Source: Anomaloglossus baeobatrachus (taxonomy: Eukaryota > Chordata > Amphibia > Anura > Aromobatidae). Taken from it: 64,000 nucleotides of DNA. The position numbers were made by a program, and so were the translations under genes. The first letter of the stretch is position 1. Each line of letters starts with the position of its first letter. The DNA lies in the NCBI RefSeq assembly GCF_048569485.1, contig NW_027442061.1, forward strand, positions 62,001 to 126,000. Reading direction: 5' to 3'. Below, piece by piece: positions 1 to 13,062 of this stretch. The notes below the pieces were generated by a model, which ran no database searches, was not told the origin of the DNA, and worked only from the letters and a program-made list of their open reading frames with translations.

Positions 1-2187
1 CACCAAGACTACAAGGAGATACCGACAAGTGCACAGTGTCAGCGGGGACGGCGGGGGCCACCAAGACTACAAGGAGATACTGACAAGTGCGCAGTGTCAG
101 CGGGGACGGCGGGGGCACCAAGACTACAAAGAGATACCGACAAGTGCACAGTGTCAGCGGGGACGGCGGGGGCACCAAGACTACAAGAAGATACCGACAA
201 GTGCACAGTGTCAGCGGGGACGGCGGGGGGCACCAAGACTACAAGAAGATACCAACAAGTGCACAGTGTCAGCGGGGACGGCGGGGGCACCAAGACTACA
301 AGGAGATACCGACAAGTGCACAGTGTCAGCGGGGACGGCGGGGGCACCAAGACTACAAGGAGATACCGACAAGTGCACAGTGTCAGCGGGGACGGCGGGG
401 GCACCAAGACTACAAGGAGATACCGACAAGTGCACAGTGTCAGCGGGGACGGCGGGGGCACCAAGACTACAAGGAGATACCGACAAGTGCACAGTGTCAG
501 CGGGGACGGCGGGGGCACCAAGACTACAAGAAGATACCGAGAAGTGCACAGTGTCAGCGGGGACGGCGGGGGCACCAAGACTACAAGGAGATACCGACAA
601 GTGCACAGTGTCAGCGGGGACGGCGGGGGCCACCAAGACTACAAGGAGATACTGACAAGTGCGCAGTGTCAGCGGGGACGGCGGGGGCACCAAGACTACA
701 AGGAGATACTGACAAGTGCACAGTGTCAGCGGGGACGGCGGGGGCACCAAGACTACAAGGAGATACCGACAAGTGCACAGTGTCAGCGGGGACGGCGGGG
801 GCACCAAGACTACAAGGAGATACTGACAAATGCACAGTGTCAGCGGGGACGGCGGGGGGCACCAAGACTACAAGGAGATACCGACAAGTGCACAGTGTCA
901 GCGGGGACGGCGGGGGGCACCAAGACTACAAGGAGATACCGACAAGTGCACAGTGTCAGCGGGGACGGCGGGGGCACCAAGACTACAAGGAGATACCGAC
1001 AAGTGCACAGTGTCAGCGGGGACGGCGGGGGCACCAAGACTACAAGGAGATACTGACAAGTGCACAGTGTCAGCGGGGACGGCGGGGGCACCAAGACTAC
1101 AAGGAGATACCGACAAGTGCACAGTGTCAGCGGGGACGGCGGGGGCCACCAAGACTACAAGGAGATACCGACAAGTGCGCAGTGTCAGCGGGGACGGCGG
1201 GGGCACCAAGACTACAAGGAGATACCGACAAGTGCACAGTGTCAGCGGGGACGGCGGGGGGCACCAAGACTACAAGGAGATACTGACAAGTGCGCAGTGT
1301 CAGCGGGGACGGCGGGGGGCACCAAGACTACAAGGAGATACCGACAAGTGCACAGTGTCAGCGGGGATGGAGGGGGCACCAAGACTACAAGGAGATACCG
1401 ACAAGTGCACAGTGTCAGCGGGGACGGCGGGGGCACCAAGACTATAAGGAGATACCGACAAGTGCACAGTGTCAGCGGGGACGGCGGGGGGCACCAAGAC
1501 TACAAGGAGATACCGACAAGTGCACAGTGTCAGCGGGGACGGCGGGGGGCACCAAGACTATAAGGAGATACCGACAAGTGCACAGTGTCAGCGGGGACGG
1601 CGGGGGGCACCAAGACTACAAGGAGATACCGACAAGTGCACAGTGTCAGCGGGGACGGCGGGGGCACCAAGACTACAAGGAGATACTGACAAGTGCACAG
1701 TGTCAGCGGGGACGGAGGGGGGCACCAAGACTACAAGGAGATACCGACAAGTGCACAGTGTCAGCGGGGACGGCGGGGGGCACCAAGACTACAAGGAGAT
1801 ACCGACAAGTGCACAGTGTCAGCGGGGACGGCGGGGACACCAAGACTACAAGGAGATACCGACAAGTGCACAGTGTCAGCGGGGACGGCGGGGGCACCAA
1901 GACTACAAGGAGATACCGACAAGTGTACAGTGTCAGCGGGGACGGCGGGGGGCACCAAGACTACAAGGAGATACCGACAAGTGCACAGTGTCAGCGGGGA
2001 TGGAGGGGGCACCAAGACTACAAGGAGATACCGACAAGTGCACAGTGTCAGCGGGGACGGCGGGGGCACCAAGACTACAAGGAGATACCGACAAGTGCAC
2101 AGTGTCAGCGGGGACGGCGGGGACACCAAGACTACAAGGAGATACCGACAAGTGCACAGTGTCAGCGGGGACGGCGGGGGCACCATA
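1..2187. repeat. 57/58-bp GC-rich minisatellite (truncated by window start)
   Basis: About 38 head-to-tail copies of a unit that begins CACCAAGACTACAAGGAGAT and ends in a G-run (GGGGACGGCGGGGG). Length varies between 57 and 58 bases through the G-run. Copies differ by a few substitutions (CCGACAAG/CTGACAAG, GCACAG/GCGCAG). The array is already running at base 1, so its true length is unknown. Long open frames on both strands are a by-product of a stop-poor unit whose length is not a multiple of three. Confidence 0.97.
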
Positions 2188-3049
2188 TAGTGCGGTGAGA
2201 TCCCACCTTATCCGAGCGTGCACCTCCAGGCGGATTCTGACGTTAATCCTGAAATCAACAATATTAGATACACAGACCGTACCACGCTTGATGGGATTAG
2301 ATGCACGGCTCAGTCAGTGTAACGCCCCCTTCAGATGTCTGTGATGCGGGGGCTTCTGAATGAGGCTTTACTGCTGCGTCTGCACAGACTCCTGATTGAG
2401 GCTTACACTGACTGAGCACAGCAGAGTGATGATTACCCTCCTGTGCTCTGATCCCTCTGGTGACGGCGGCGGGGAGTTGTGGTCGGCAGCCTGACATTGT
2501 ACTACTAATCCCAGGCTGCCGAGCTGTCCTCACCTCTGGAGGATGTTACTGCTGCTCTCACTGTCCAGTGCAGCCCTCCGGCGGTCACTTCTTCTTCCAG
2601 TGCTGAGAATAGCCTGGGATTCCAAAACCCCCAACTCTTGTAGATCAGAAAAGGGACAAACTGTGCGGCATACTTAGAAAATTCTGACCCCGCCATTCAC
2701 ACCTCAGACAAGAGGAGTTGCCAGAGGAGCAGTAGCAGTGAGGGACATTTAGCAGACACCCAAGGTTGCAGGGCATAGACCAAAATCCGGTAGTGTCCAC
2801 TAAATCCAGGACTGTTGGGATGAGAGATGAGCTGATTGATTCATGGTACTCTGGTCCAGAGTTCATCAGTGGTCCTCAGTGGCTGGATGGGAGGCCACAA
2901 ATGTCTTACCTTCCAGTGTCCTCAGCTCAGAGAAGACGTAGTGCAATCACAGCACTCAATTGTAGTCACGTCTTTGTGACATGAGTACAACTGAAGCCCT
3001 GACCGCTGGCACTTCTGGGTCAGGGCGACGTCAGCAGCGTGATGAGTTT
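2188..3049. other. Unassigned non-repetitive stretch
   Basis: No exon, RNA gene or recognised transposon found on either strand. Short open frames here have no recognisable motifs. It separates the first minisatellite from the solo LTR region and may be old interspersed-repeat sequence. Confidence 0.5.
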
Positions 3050-4520
3050 CACAGTATGAGGAGTTAGTTCGGGTGGAAATTGAGGACACAGTATGGGCAG
3101 CGAGGGTGGGTGATGGGTGTAGACACGGTGTGAAGATGTAATTTACCCTCTCACTGTATATGCTGTACAGATTCCTATTTCAAGCTGGGTTCATTGTCTT
3201 ATTTGAACTACTTCTGTGTACATTTCTATTGTTGTAGCTAATCACCCCCTAAAATGCAAGGTTATATCCTCTTGAGGCACTTCCATCCCTGGGAGTAGGG
3301 GGAGGTGGGCCTAGAGTCCAACTAGTGTAAACTCTGCTTACCTGGGAGATTCAGTCAGTCTGTGTGAAACTTGAAGAAGGAAGATTGATCCTCTGGGAGG
3401 GAATAGCAGAGGCTGCATCCTATAGCCAGTGTATGGACAGTTACAGACTGGAGATCAGTGGCCCGTGGGATTGTGTGGAACTCTTTGGACTACTGTAAGG
3501 ACGATTACTTTGTTATCCGGTCCGAGGATTGTCGGGAAGGGCCCCCGAATCTGTTTTACGTGGACTTATCGTGTGCTGTTCCAGTGTCCTTGTGAATAAA
3601 CCTGTTGGATCGTCCCTCGGCCTCGTCCATCCTTTGCTCTGTTGTACACTCCCGTCACACACGGTATTGGGAGAGAGGGGGGATTTGAGGACACAGTATG
3701 GGGAGCAGGGAGGTGGGATGGGTGCAACACAGTATGGTGAGCGAGAAAGGGTGATGGGTGCGGACACTGTATGGCAAACAAGCAAGGGAGGGGAATTTGA
3801 GGAGAGAATGGGGAGCGAGAAAATGTGATTTGTGCGGACACAGTATGGGGAGCGACGGTGGATTCGAAAAAAATAGGAGGAGCAGGGAGGGAATTTGAGG
3901 ACAGAGTATACAAAGCGAGGGTGGGTGATGGGTGCAGATACATTATAGGCAGCAAGGGTGAGGTTTTGAAGACAGTATGGGGAGCAGGGACATGAGATGT
4001 ATGCAGACACAGTATGGGGAGCGAGGGTGGGATTTGAAGAGAGGGAGGATTTGAGGACATGGTAAGGGAAGCAGAGAGGTGGAATGGGTGCGAGCAAAGT
4101 ATGGGGAAAGAGGGGTTAATTTGAAGGCAAAGTATGGGGAGTGAAGAGGTGGGATGAGTGCAGACACACTTTGGGGAGCAAGGTGGGATGTATGAGGACA
4201 CAGTGCAGGGAGCAATGGGGAGGAATTTGAGGACACAGTATGGGAAGTAAGGGGGTGGGATGGATGCAAGGGTGGAGAATTTGAGGACACAGCATGGAAT
4301 GCAGAGGGATGTGTGAGGAGACAATATGGTAATGTGTGAGGAGACAGTATGAGAGAGGGAGAAAATGTGTGAAGCTATTAATGATAGTATGAAGAGAGAA
4401 AAGTATGAAGGGGCACAGAATAGAGACTGGGTAATGTGTGTGTGGGGATGGTATAGAGGGTGGTAGCATCGTGGGAAAGTGTGAAGGCACAGTATGGAGA
4501 GGGGAGGACATGCACTATAA
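3050..4520. repeat. Degenerate ~55-60 bp purine-rich minisatellite, split by a solo LTR
   Basis: Diverged units built around GGACACAGTATGGGGAGC and GGGTGGGATGGGTGCAG run from about 3050 to 3128 and again from 3660 to about 4520. The gap is the solo LTR at 3129-3659, which landed inside one unit. Minus-strand open frames over this stretch are low-complexity Pro/Ser/Cys-rich readings of the repeat and are not called as genes. Confidence 0.75.
3129..3659 (+). mobile_element. Solo LTR (LTR-retroelement fossil)
   Basis: A 531-bp block starts TGTGAAG and ends CGTCACA, the inverted TG...CA ends of an LTR. It is flanked by a perfect 5-base duplication, CACGG, at 3124-3128 and 3660-3664. A polyadenylation-type AATAAA lies about 65 bases before the right end, which suggests plus orientation. 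No internal region is present, so it looks like the product of LTR-LTR recombination. The parent family is not identified. Confidence 0.8.
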
Positions 4521-4980
4521 AAGGGACAGTGTGTGGTTTATATTTTGTGCATGGATCTCAGTGAGCACAATTATTTATTCAGGGGCACAGCGTGGGGCAG
4601 ATATTTGTATTCAGGAGCATTTTAATCACTTAAGGTCACCGTGTTGGGATGTGCTGCAGATGACTGGAGAAGATGGAAGTCTGCAGAGATGAGCTACGGA
4701 TGTGAAAAGTCATCAAGGATTCTGGACAAGATGAAGACATAAAAGAGAAGGTCTCCGATCAGAGACTACTACATCTATAAGGAGCTTGGAAGTAAATATT
4801 TATTTGTGATACTGACTAATTCTCATCATTCCTTTGCTTCCTGTAAGGTCTGCAGTCTGATGATGACTGATAACTTCCATCTCACCATTTTTAAGTAAAT
4901 ACTGGGAGTTGTAGGTTCATATGATACAAATGAATATGAAGCTAACCTGACATTACAATTGATGTATCTTGTACTGATAG
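4521..4980. other. Unassigned stretch between two small arrays
   Basis: About 460 bases with no exon-like, RNA-like or transposon-like signal that I can support. Confidence 0.5.
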
Positions 4981-5612
4981 TAGTTCTGGTGATGTATCTA
5001 TTCCTGAACTGATGATGGTTCTGGTGATTTATTCATGTACTGCTGGGGGTTTTGGTGGTGTACTAATGTTAGTTCTGGTAGTTTATCCCTGTACTGATGG
5101 TGGTTCTGGTGATTTATTCATGTACTGCTGGGGGTTTTGGTGGTGTACTAATGTTAGTTCTGGTAGTTTATCCCTGTACTGATGGTGGTTCTGGTGATTT
5201 ATTCATGTACTGATGAGGGTTGTGAGGCTGTGTTTCTGTACTGCTAGTGGTTCTGGGGATGTATTTCTGTACTGCTGGTGGTTCTGGTGATGTAGTTCTC
5301 TACTGCTGGTGGTTCTGGATATGTATTTCTGTCCTGCTGTTGGTTCTGGGGATGTATTTCTCTCCTGCTGTTGGTTCTGGTGATTTAGTTCTGTACTGCT
5401 GGTGGTTCTGGTGATGTAGTTCTCTACTGCTGGTGGTTCTGGATATGTATTTCTGTCCTGCTGTTGGTTCTGGGGATGTATTTCTCTCCTGCTGTTGGTT
5501 CTGGTGATTTAGTTCTGTACTGCTGGTGGTTCTGGTGATGTGCTTCTGTAGTGCTGGTGGTTCTGGTGATGTGTTGCTGTACTGCTCGTGGTTCTGGTAA
5601 TGTATTCTTGTT
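4981..5612. repeat. 31-bp minisatellite (CTGCTGGTGGTTCTGGTGAT type)
   Basis: About 20 diverged 31-bp units built on CTGCTGGTGGTTCTGGTGAT followed by GTAGTTCTGTA. A four-unit block near 5270-5390 recurs at about 5395-5515, so part of the array was duplicated as a larger piece. Confidence 0.85.
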
Positions 5613-6300
5613 CTGTTATTGGTTATAATCCTGTATAAATGTAAGAGTCCATAACTTGGAAGATTACTTGATACATGCCTATGTTAACAAAGTACTGAGC
5701 TATCTGACATGTTAAGGATTACTACATTTGTATTTTTGTTAAAATCATTAATATTAAAGGGGATGTTTAAGTTTATTATAGGTCTGCGGTCACTCTGTGT
5801 CACTGTATGTAATAGCAGACTTCTGAATCCTCACAGCGTGCACACTGCATGCTGTCAAGATTCTCCAGTGCTGGCGATGAGAGTGAGAGGTCATAAAATC
5901 GCAAGTATGCTATTCGTATACATGTAGTCACATGCCGACTAGACATGCGTGGGCTTGCTCAATATAAGTAAATGAGTGAGGCCAGGCACGTCTAGTCAGC
6001 ATGTGGTCAGTAGTATGAAAATTGCAGACTTGTGCTTAAATGACCGTCCACTCTTGCTGCTGCCATAGGAGAATCCTAAAAGTGTGTAGTGGAAGGGCTG
6101 TGAGAATTTAGAAGCCTTCAGTGCTATAGAATGACTACAGACCTTCATCCCAACCTGAACAAGCCCTATACTCATAAAATGAACCACTGCAGCCCAATCC
6201 TAACAGTGTGTAATATACTCATTGTCGGAGCTAGCTTTGCTTCTGGTTCCAACAGTCGTCACCTGGACACTCCACTCATATGCAATTTTAATATTTGTAT
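5613..6300. other. Unassigned stretch with a short imperfect palindrome
   Basis: No gene seen. At 5929-6005 two arms of about 23 bases (CACATGCCGACTAGACATGC and the inverted copy ending CTAGTCAGCATGTG) face each other around a short loop. This is probably part of a small non-autonomous interspersed repeat. The rest of the interval has the texture of old interspersed repeat and is unassigned. Confidence 0.5.
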
Positions 6301-9300
6301 AAATACACTGCACAGTACCACTCCTCCTGTCCTGTATACTGGGTGTAATCCTCAGTATCTGTATTATTCTGTATATATACACTGCACAGTACCACTTCTC
6401 CTGTCTTGTATACTGGGTGTAATCCTCAGTACCTGTATTATTCTGTATATATACACTGCACAGTACCACTTCTCCTGTCCTGTATACTGGGTGTAATCCT
6501 CAGTGTCTGTATTATTCTGTATATATACACTGCACAGTACCACTTCTCCTGTCCTGTATACTGGGTGTAATCCTCAGTATCTGTATTATTCTGTATATAT
6601 ACACTGCACAGTACCACTTCTGTCTTGTATACTGGGTGTAATCCTCAGTACCTGTATTATTCTGTATATATACACTGCACAGTACCACTTCTCCTGTCCT
6701 GTATACTGGGTGTAATCCTCAGTATCTGTATTATTCTGTATATATACACTGCACAGTACCACTTCTCCTGTCCTGTATACTGGGTATAATCCTCAGTACC
6801 TGTATTATTCTGTATATATACACTGCACAGTACCACTTCTCCTGTCCTGTATACTGGGTGTAATCCTCAGTATCCGTATTATTCTGTATATATACACTGC
6901 ACAGTACCACTTCTCCTGTCTTGTATACTGGGTGTAATCCTCAGTACCTGTATTATTCTGTATATATACACTGCACATACCACTTCTCCTGTCCTGTATA
7001 CTGGGTGTAATCCTCAGTATCTGTATTACTCTGTATATACACTGCACAGTACCACTTCTCCTGTCCTGTATACTGGGTGTAATCCTCAGTATCTGTATTA
7101 TTCTGTATATATACACTGCACAGTACCACTTCTCCTGTCCTGTATACTGGGTATAATCCTCAGTACCTGTATTATTCTGTATATATACACTGCACAGTAC
7201 CACTTCTCCTGTCTTGTATACTGGGTGTAATCCTCAGTACCTGTATTATTCTGTATATATACACTGCACAGTACCACTTCTCCTGTCCTGTATACTGGGT
7301 GTAATCCTCAGTATCTGTATTATTCTGTATATACACTGCACAGTACCACTTCTCCTGTCCTGTATACTGGGTGTAATCCTCAGTATCTGTATTATTCTGT
7401 ATATATACACTGCACAGTACCACTTCTCCTGTCCTGTATACTGGGTATAATCCTCAGTACCTGTATTATTCTGTATATATACACTGCACAGTACCACTTC
7501 TCCTGTCCTGTATACTGGGTGTAATCCTCAGTATCCGTATTATTCTGTATATATACACTGCACAGTACCACTTCTCCTGTCTTGTATACTGGGTGTAATC
7601 CTCAGTACCTGTATTATTCTGTATATATACACTGCACAGTACCACTTCTCCTGTCCTGTATACTGAGTGTAATCCTCAGTGTCTGTATTATTCTGTATAT
7701 ACACTGCACAGTACCACTTCTCCTGTCCTGTATACTGGGTGTAATCCTCAATATCTGTATTATTCTGTATATATACACTGCACAGTACCACTTCTCCTGC
7801 CCTGTATACTGGGTGTAATCCTCAGTATCTGTATTATTCTGTATATATGCACTGCACAGTACCACTTCTCCTGTCCTCTATACTGGGTGTAATCCTCAGT
7901 ATCTGTATTATTCTGTATATATACACTGCACAGTACCACTTCTCCTGTCCTGTATACTGGGTGTAATCCTCAGTACCTGTATTATTCTGTATATATACAC
8001 TGCACAGTACCACTTCTCCTGTCCTGTATACTGGGTGTAATCCTCAGTATCCGTATTATTCTGTATATATACACTGCACAGTACCACTTCTCCTGTCCTG
8101 TATACTGGGTGTAATCCTGAGTATCTGTATTATTCTGTATATATACACTGCACAGTACCACTTCTCCTGTCCTGTATACTGGGTGTAATCCTCAGTATCC
8201 GTATTATTCTGTATATATACACTGCACAGTACCACTTCTCCTGTCCTGTATACTGGGTGTAATCCTGAGTATCTGTATTATTCTGTATATATACACTGCA
8301 CAGTACCACTTCTCCTGTCCTGTATACTGGGTGTAATTCTCAGTATCTGTATTATTCTGTATATATACACTGCACAGTACCACTTCTCCTGTCCTGTATA
8401 CTGGATGTAATCCTCAGTATCTGTATTATTCTGTATATACACTGCACAGTACCACTTCTCCTGTCCTGTATACTGGGTGTATTCCTCAGTATCTGTATTA
8501 TCTGTATATATACACTGCACAGTACCACTTCTCCTGTCCTGTATACTGGGTGTAATCCTCAGTATCTGTATTATTCTGTATATATACACTGCACAGTACC
8601 ACTTCTCCTGTCCTGTGTACTGGGTGTAATCCTCAGTATCTGTATTATTCTGTATATATGCACTGCACAGTACCACTTCTCCTGTCCTGTATACTGGGTG
8701 TAATCCTCAGTACCTGTATTATTCTGTATATATACACTGCACAGTACCACTTCTCCTGTCCTGTATACTGGGTGTAATCCTCAGTATCTGTATTATTCTG
8801 TATATATACACTGCACAGTACCACTTCTCCTGTCCTGTATACTGGGTGTAATCCTCAGTATCTGTATTATTCTGTATATATACACTGCACAGTACCACTT
8901 CTCCTGTCCTGTATACTGGGTGTAATCCTCAGTACCTGTATTATTCTGTATATATACACTGCACAGTACCACTTCTCATGTCCTGTATACTGGGTGTATT
9001 CCTCAGTATCTGTATTATTCTGTATATATACACTGCACAGTACCACTTCTCCTGTCCTGTATACTGGGTGTAATCCTCAGTATCTGTATTATTCTGTATA
9101 TATACACTGCACAGTACCACTTCTCCTGTCCTGTGTACTGGGTGTAATCCTCAGTATCTGTATTATTCTGTATATATACACTGCACAGTACCACTTCTCC
9201 TGTCCTGTATACTGGGTGTAATCCTCAGTATCTGTATTATTCTGTATATATACACTGCACAGTACCACTTCTCCTGTCCTGTATACTGGGTGTAATCCTC

Positions 9301-12300
9301 AGTATCTGTATTATTCTGTATATATACACTGCACAGTACCACTTCTCCTGTCCTGTATACTGGGTGTAATCCTCAGTATCTGTATTATTCTGTATATATA
9401 CACTGCACAGTACCACTTCTCCTGTCCTGTATACTGGGTGTAATCCTCAGTATCTGTATTATTCTGTATATATACACTGCACAGTACCACTTCTCCTGTC
9501 CTGTATACTGGGTGTAATCCTCAGTACCTGTATTATTCTGTATATATACACTGCACAGTACCACTTCTCCTGTCCTGTGTACTGGGTGTAATCCTCAATA
9601 TCTGTATTATTCTGTATATATACACTGCACAGTACCACTTCCCCTGTCCTGTATACTGGGTGTAATCCTCAGTATCTGTATTATTCTGTATATATACACT
9701 GCACAGTACCACTTCTCCTGTTTTGTATACTGGGTGTAATCCTCAGTATCTGTATTATTCTGTATATATACACTGCACAGTACCACTTCTCCTGTCCTGT
9801 ATACTGGGTGTACTCCTCAGTGCCTGTATTATTCTGTATATATACACTGCACAGTACCACTTCTCCTGTCCTGTATACTGGGTGTACTCCTCAGTGCCTG
9901 TATTATTCTGTATATATACACTGCACAGTACCACTTCCCCTGTCCTGTATACTGGGTGTAATCCTCAGTATCTGTATTATTCTGTATATATACACTGCAC
10001 AGTACCACTTCTCCTGTCCTGTATACTGGGTGTAATCCTCAGTATCTGTATTATTCTGTATATATACACTGCACAGTACCACTTCTCCTGTCCTGTATAC
10101 TGGGTGTAATCCTCAGTATCTGTATTATTCTGTATATATACACTGCACAGTACCACTTCTCCTGTCCTGTATACTGGGTGTAATCCTCAGTATCTGTATT
10201 ATTCTGTATATATGCACTGCACAGTACCACTTCTCCTGTCCTGTATACTGGGTGTAATCCTCAGTATCTGTATTATTCTGTATATATACACTGCACAGTA
10301 CCACTTCTCCTGTCCTGTATACTGGGTGTAATCCTCAGTATCTGTATTATTCTGTATATATACACTGCACAGTACCACTTCTCCTGTCCTGTGTACTGGG
10401 TGTAATCCTCAGTATCTGTATTATTCTGTATATATACACTGCACAGTACCACTTCTCCTGTCCTGTGTACTGGGTGTAATCCTCAGTATCTGTATTATTC
10501 TGTATATATACACTGCACAGTACCACTTCTCCTGTCCTGTATACTGGGTGTAATCCTCAGTATCTGTATTATTCTGTATATATACACTGCACAGTACCAC
10601 TTCTCCTGTCCTGTATACTGGGTGTAATCCTCAGTATCTGTATTATTCTGTATATATACACTGCACAGTACCGCTTCTCCTGTCCTGTATACTGGGTGTA
10701 ATCCTCAGTATCCGTATTATTCTGTATATATACACTGCACAGTACCACTTCTCCTGTCCTGTGTACTGGGTGTAATCCTCAGTATCTGTATTATTCTGTA
10801 TATATACACTGCACAGTACCACTTCCCCTGTCCTGTATACTGGGTGTAATCCTCAGTATCTGTATTATTCTGTATATATACACTGCACAGTACCACTTCT
10901 CCTGTTTTGTATACTGGGTGTAATCCTCAGTATCTGTATTATTCTGTATTTATACACTGCACAGTACCACTTCCCCTGTCCTGTATACTGGGTGTAATTC
11001 TCAGTACCTGTATTATTCTGTATATATACACTGCACAGTACCACTTCCCCTGTCCTGTATACTGGGTGTAATTCTCAGTACCTGTATTATTCTGTATATA
11101 TACACTGCACAGTACCACTTCTCCTGTCCTGTATACTGGGTGTAATCCTCAGTATCTGTATTATTCTGTATATATACACTGCACAGTACCACTTCTCCTG
11201 TCCTGTATACTGGGTGTAATCCTCAGTATCTGTATTATTCTGTATATATACACTGCACAGTACCACTTCTCCTGTCCTGTATACTGGGTGTACTCCTCAG
11301 TGCCTGTATTATTCTGTATATATACACTGCACAGTACCACTTCTCCTGTCCTGTATACTGGGTGTACTCCTCAGTGCCTGTATTATTCTGTATATATACA
11401 CTGCACAGTACCACTTCCCCTGTCCTGTATACTGGGTGTAATCCTCAGTATCTGTATTATTCTGTATATATACACTGCACAGTACCACTTCTCCTGTCCT
11501 GTATACTGGGTGTAATCCTCAGTATCTGTATTATTCTGTATATATACACTGCACAGTACCACTTCTGCTGTCCTGTATACTGGGTGTAATCCTCAGTGTC
11601 TGTATTATTCTGTATATACACTGCACAGTACCACTCCTCCTATCCTGTATACTGGGTGTAATCCTCAGTATCCGTATTATTCTGTATATATACACTGCAC
11701 AGTACCACTTCTCCTGTCCTGTGTACTGGGTGTAATCCTCAGTATCTGTATTATTCTGTATATATACACTGCACAGTACCACTTCCCCTGTCCTGTATAC
11801 TGGGTGTAATCCTCAGTATCTGTATTATTCTGTATATATACACTGCACAGTACCACTTCTCCTGTCCTGTATACTGGGTGTAATCCTCAGTGCCTGTATT
11901 ATTCTGTATATATACACTGCACAGTACAACTTCTCCTGTCCTGTATACTGGGTGTAATCCTCAGTATCTGTATTATTCTGTATATATACACTGCACAGTA
12001 CAACTTCTCCTGTCCTGTATACTGGGTGTAATCCTCAGTATCTGTATTATTCTGTATATATACACTGCACAGTACCACTTCTCCTGTCCTGTATACTGGG
12101 TGTAATCCTCAGTACCTGTATTATTCTGTATATATACACTGCACAGTACCACTTCTCCTGTCCTGTATACTGGGTGTAATCCTCAGTATCTGTATTATTC
12201 TGTATATATACACTGCACAGTACCACTTCTCCTGTTTTGTATACTGGGTGTAATCCTCAGTATCTGTATTATTCTGTATATATACACTGCACAGTACCAC

Positions 12301-13062
12301 TTCCCCTGTCCTGTATACTGGGTGTAATTCTCAGTACCTGTATTATTCTGTATATATACACTGCACAGTACCACGTCTCCTGTCCTGTGTACTGGGTGTA
12401 ATCCTCAGTATCTGTATTATTCTGTATATATACACTGCACAGTACCACTTCCCCTGTCCTGTATACTGGGTGTAATCCTCAGTATCTGTATTATTCTGTA
12501 TATATACACTGCACAGTACCACTTCTCCTGTCCTGTATACTGGGTGTAATCCTCAGTATTTGTATTATTCTGTATACATACACTGCACAGTACCACTTCT
12601 CCTGTCCTGTATACTGGGTGTAATCCTCAGTATCTGTATTATTCTGTATATATACACTGCACAGTACCACTTCTCCTGTCCTGTATACTGGGTGTAATCC
12701 TCAGTATCTGTATTATTCTGTATATATACACTGCACAGTACCACTTCTCTTGTCCTGTATACTGGGTGTAATCCTCAGTATCTGTATTATTCTGTATACA
12801 TACACTGCACAGTACCACTTCTCCTGTCCTGTATACTGGGTGTAATCCTCAGTATCTGTATTATTCTGTGTATATACACTGCACAGTACCACTTCTCCTG
12901 TCCTGTATACTGGGTGTAATCCTCAGTATCTGTATTATTCTGTATATATACACTGCACAGTACCACTTCTCCTGTCCTGTATACTGGGTGTAATCCTCAG
13001 TATCTGTATTATTCTGTATATATACATTGCACAGTACCACTTCTCCTGTCCTGTGTATACTA
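6301..13062. repeat. 74-bp minisatellite array (~91 copies)
   Basis: Unit of 74 bases built on ACTGCACAGTACCACTTCTC, CTGTCCTGTATACTGGGTGT, AATCCTCAGTATCTGTATTA and TTCTGTATATATAC. Identity is very high, with recurring variants (TACC/TATC/TGCC before TGTATTATT, CCCCTGTCC for TCCTGTCC, and units short by two bases). Variant patterns recur at fixed distances: the block near 9808-10035 reappears at 11288-11515, exactly 20 units away. It joins directly to the next array at about 13060. Confidence 0.98.

Noticed and set aside
1-2344. Several 200-400 codon open frames on both strands
   Set aside because: Shadows of the 57/58-bp repeat; no non-repeat domain is attached.
3566-4324. A 252-codon minus-strand open frame rich in Pro/Ser/His/Cys
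   Set aside because: It crosses the edge of the solo LTR and the degenerate minisatellite; composition follows the repeat.
6301-13062. CRISPR-like regular repeats
   Set aside because: Units are contiguous with no unique spacers, the DNA is vertebrate and no cas genes are present. Ordinary minisatellite.
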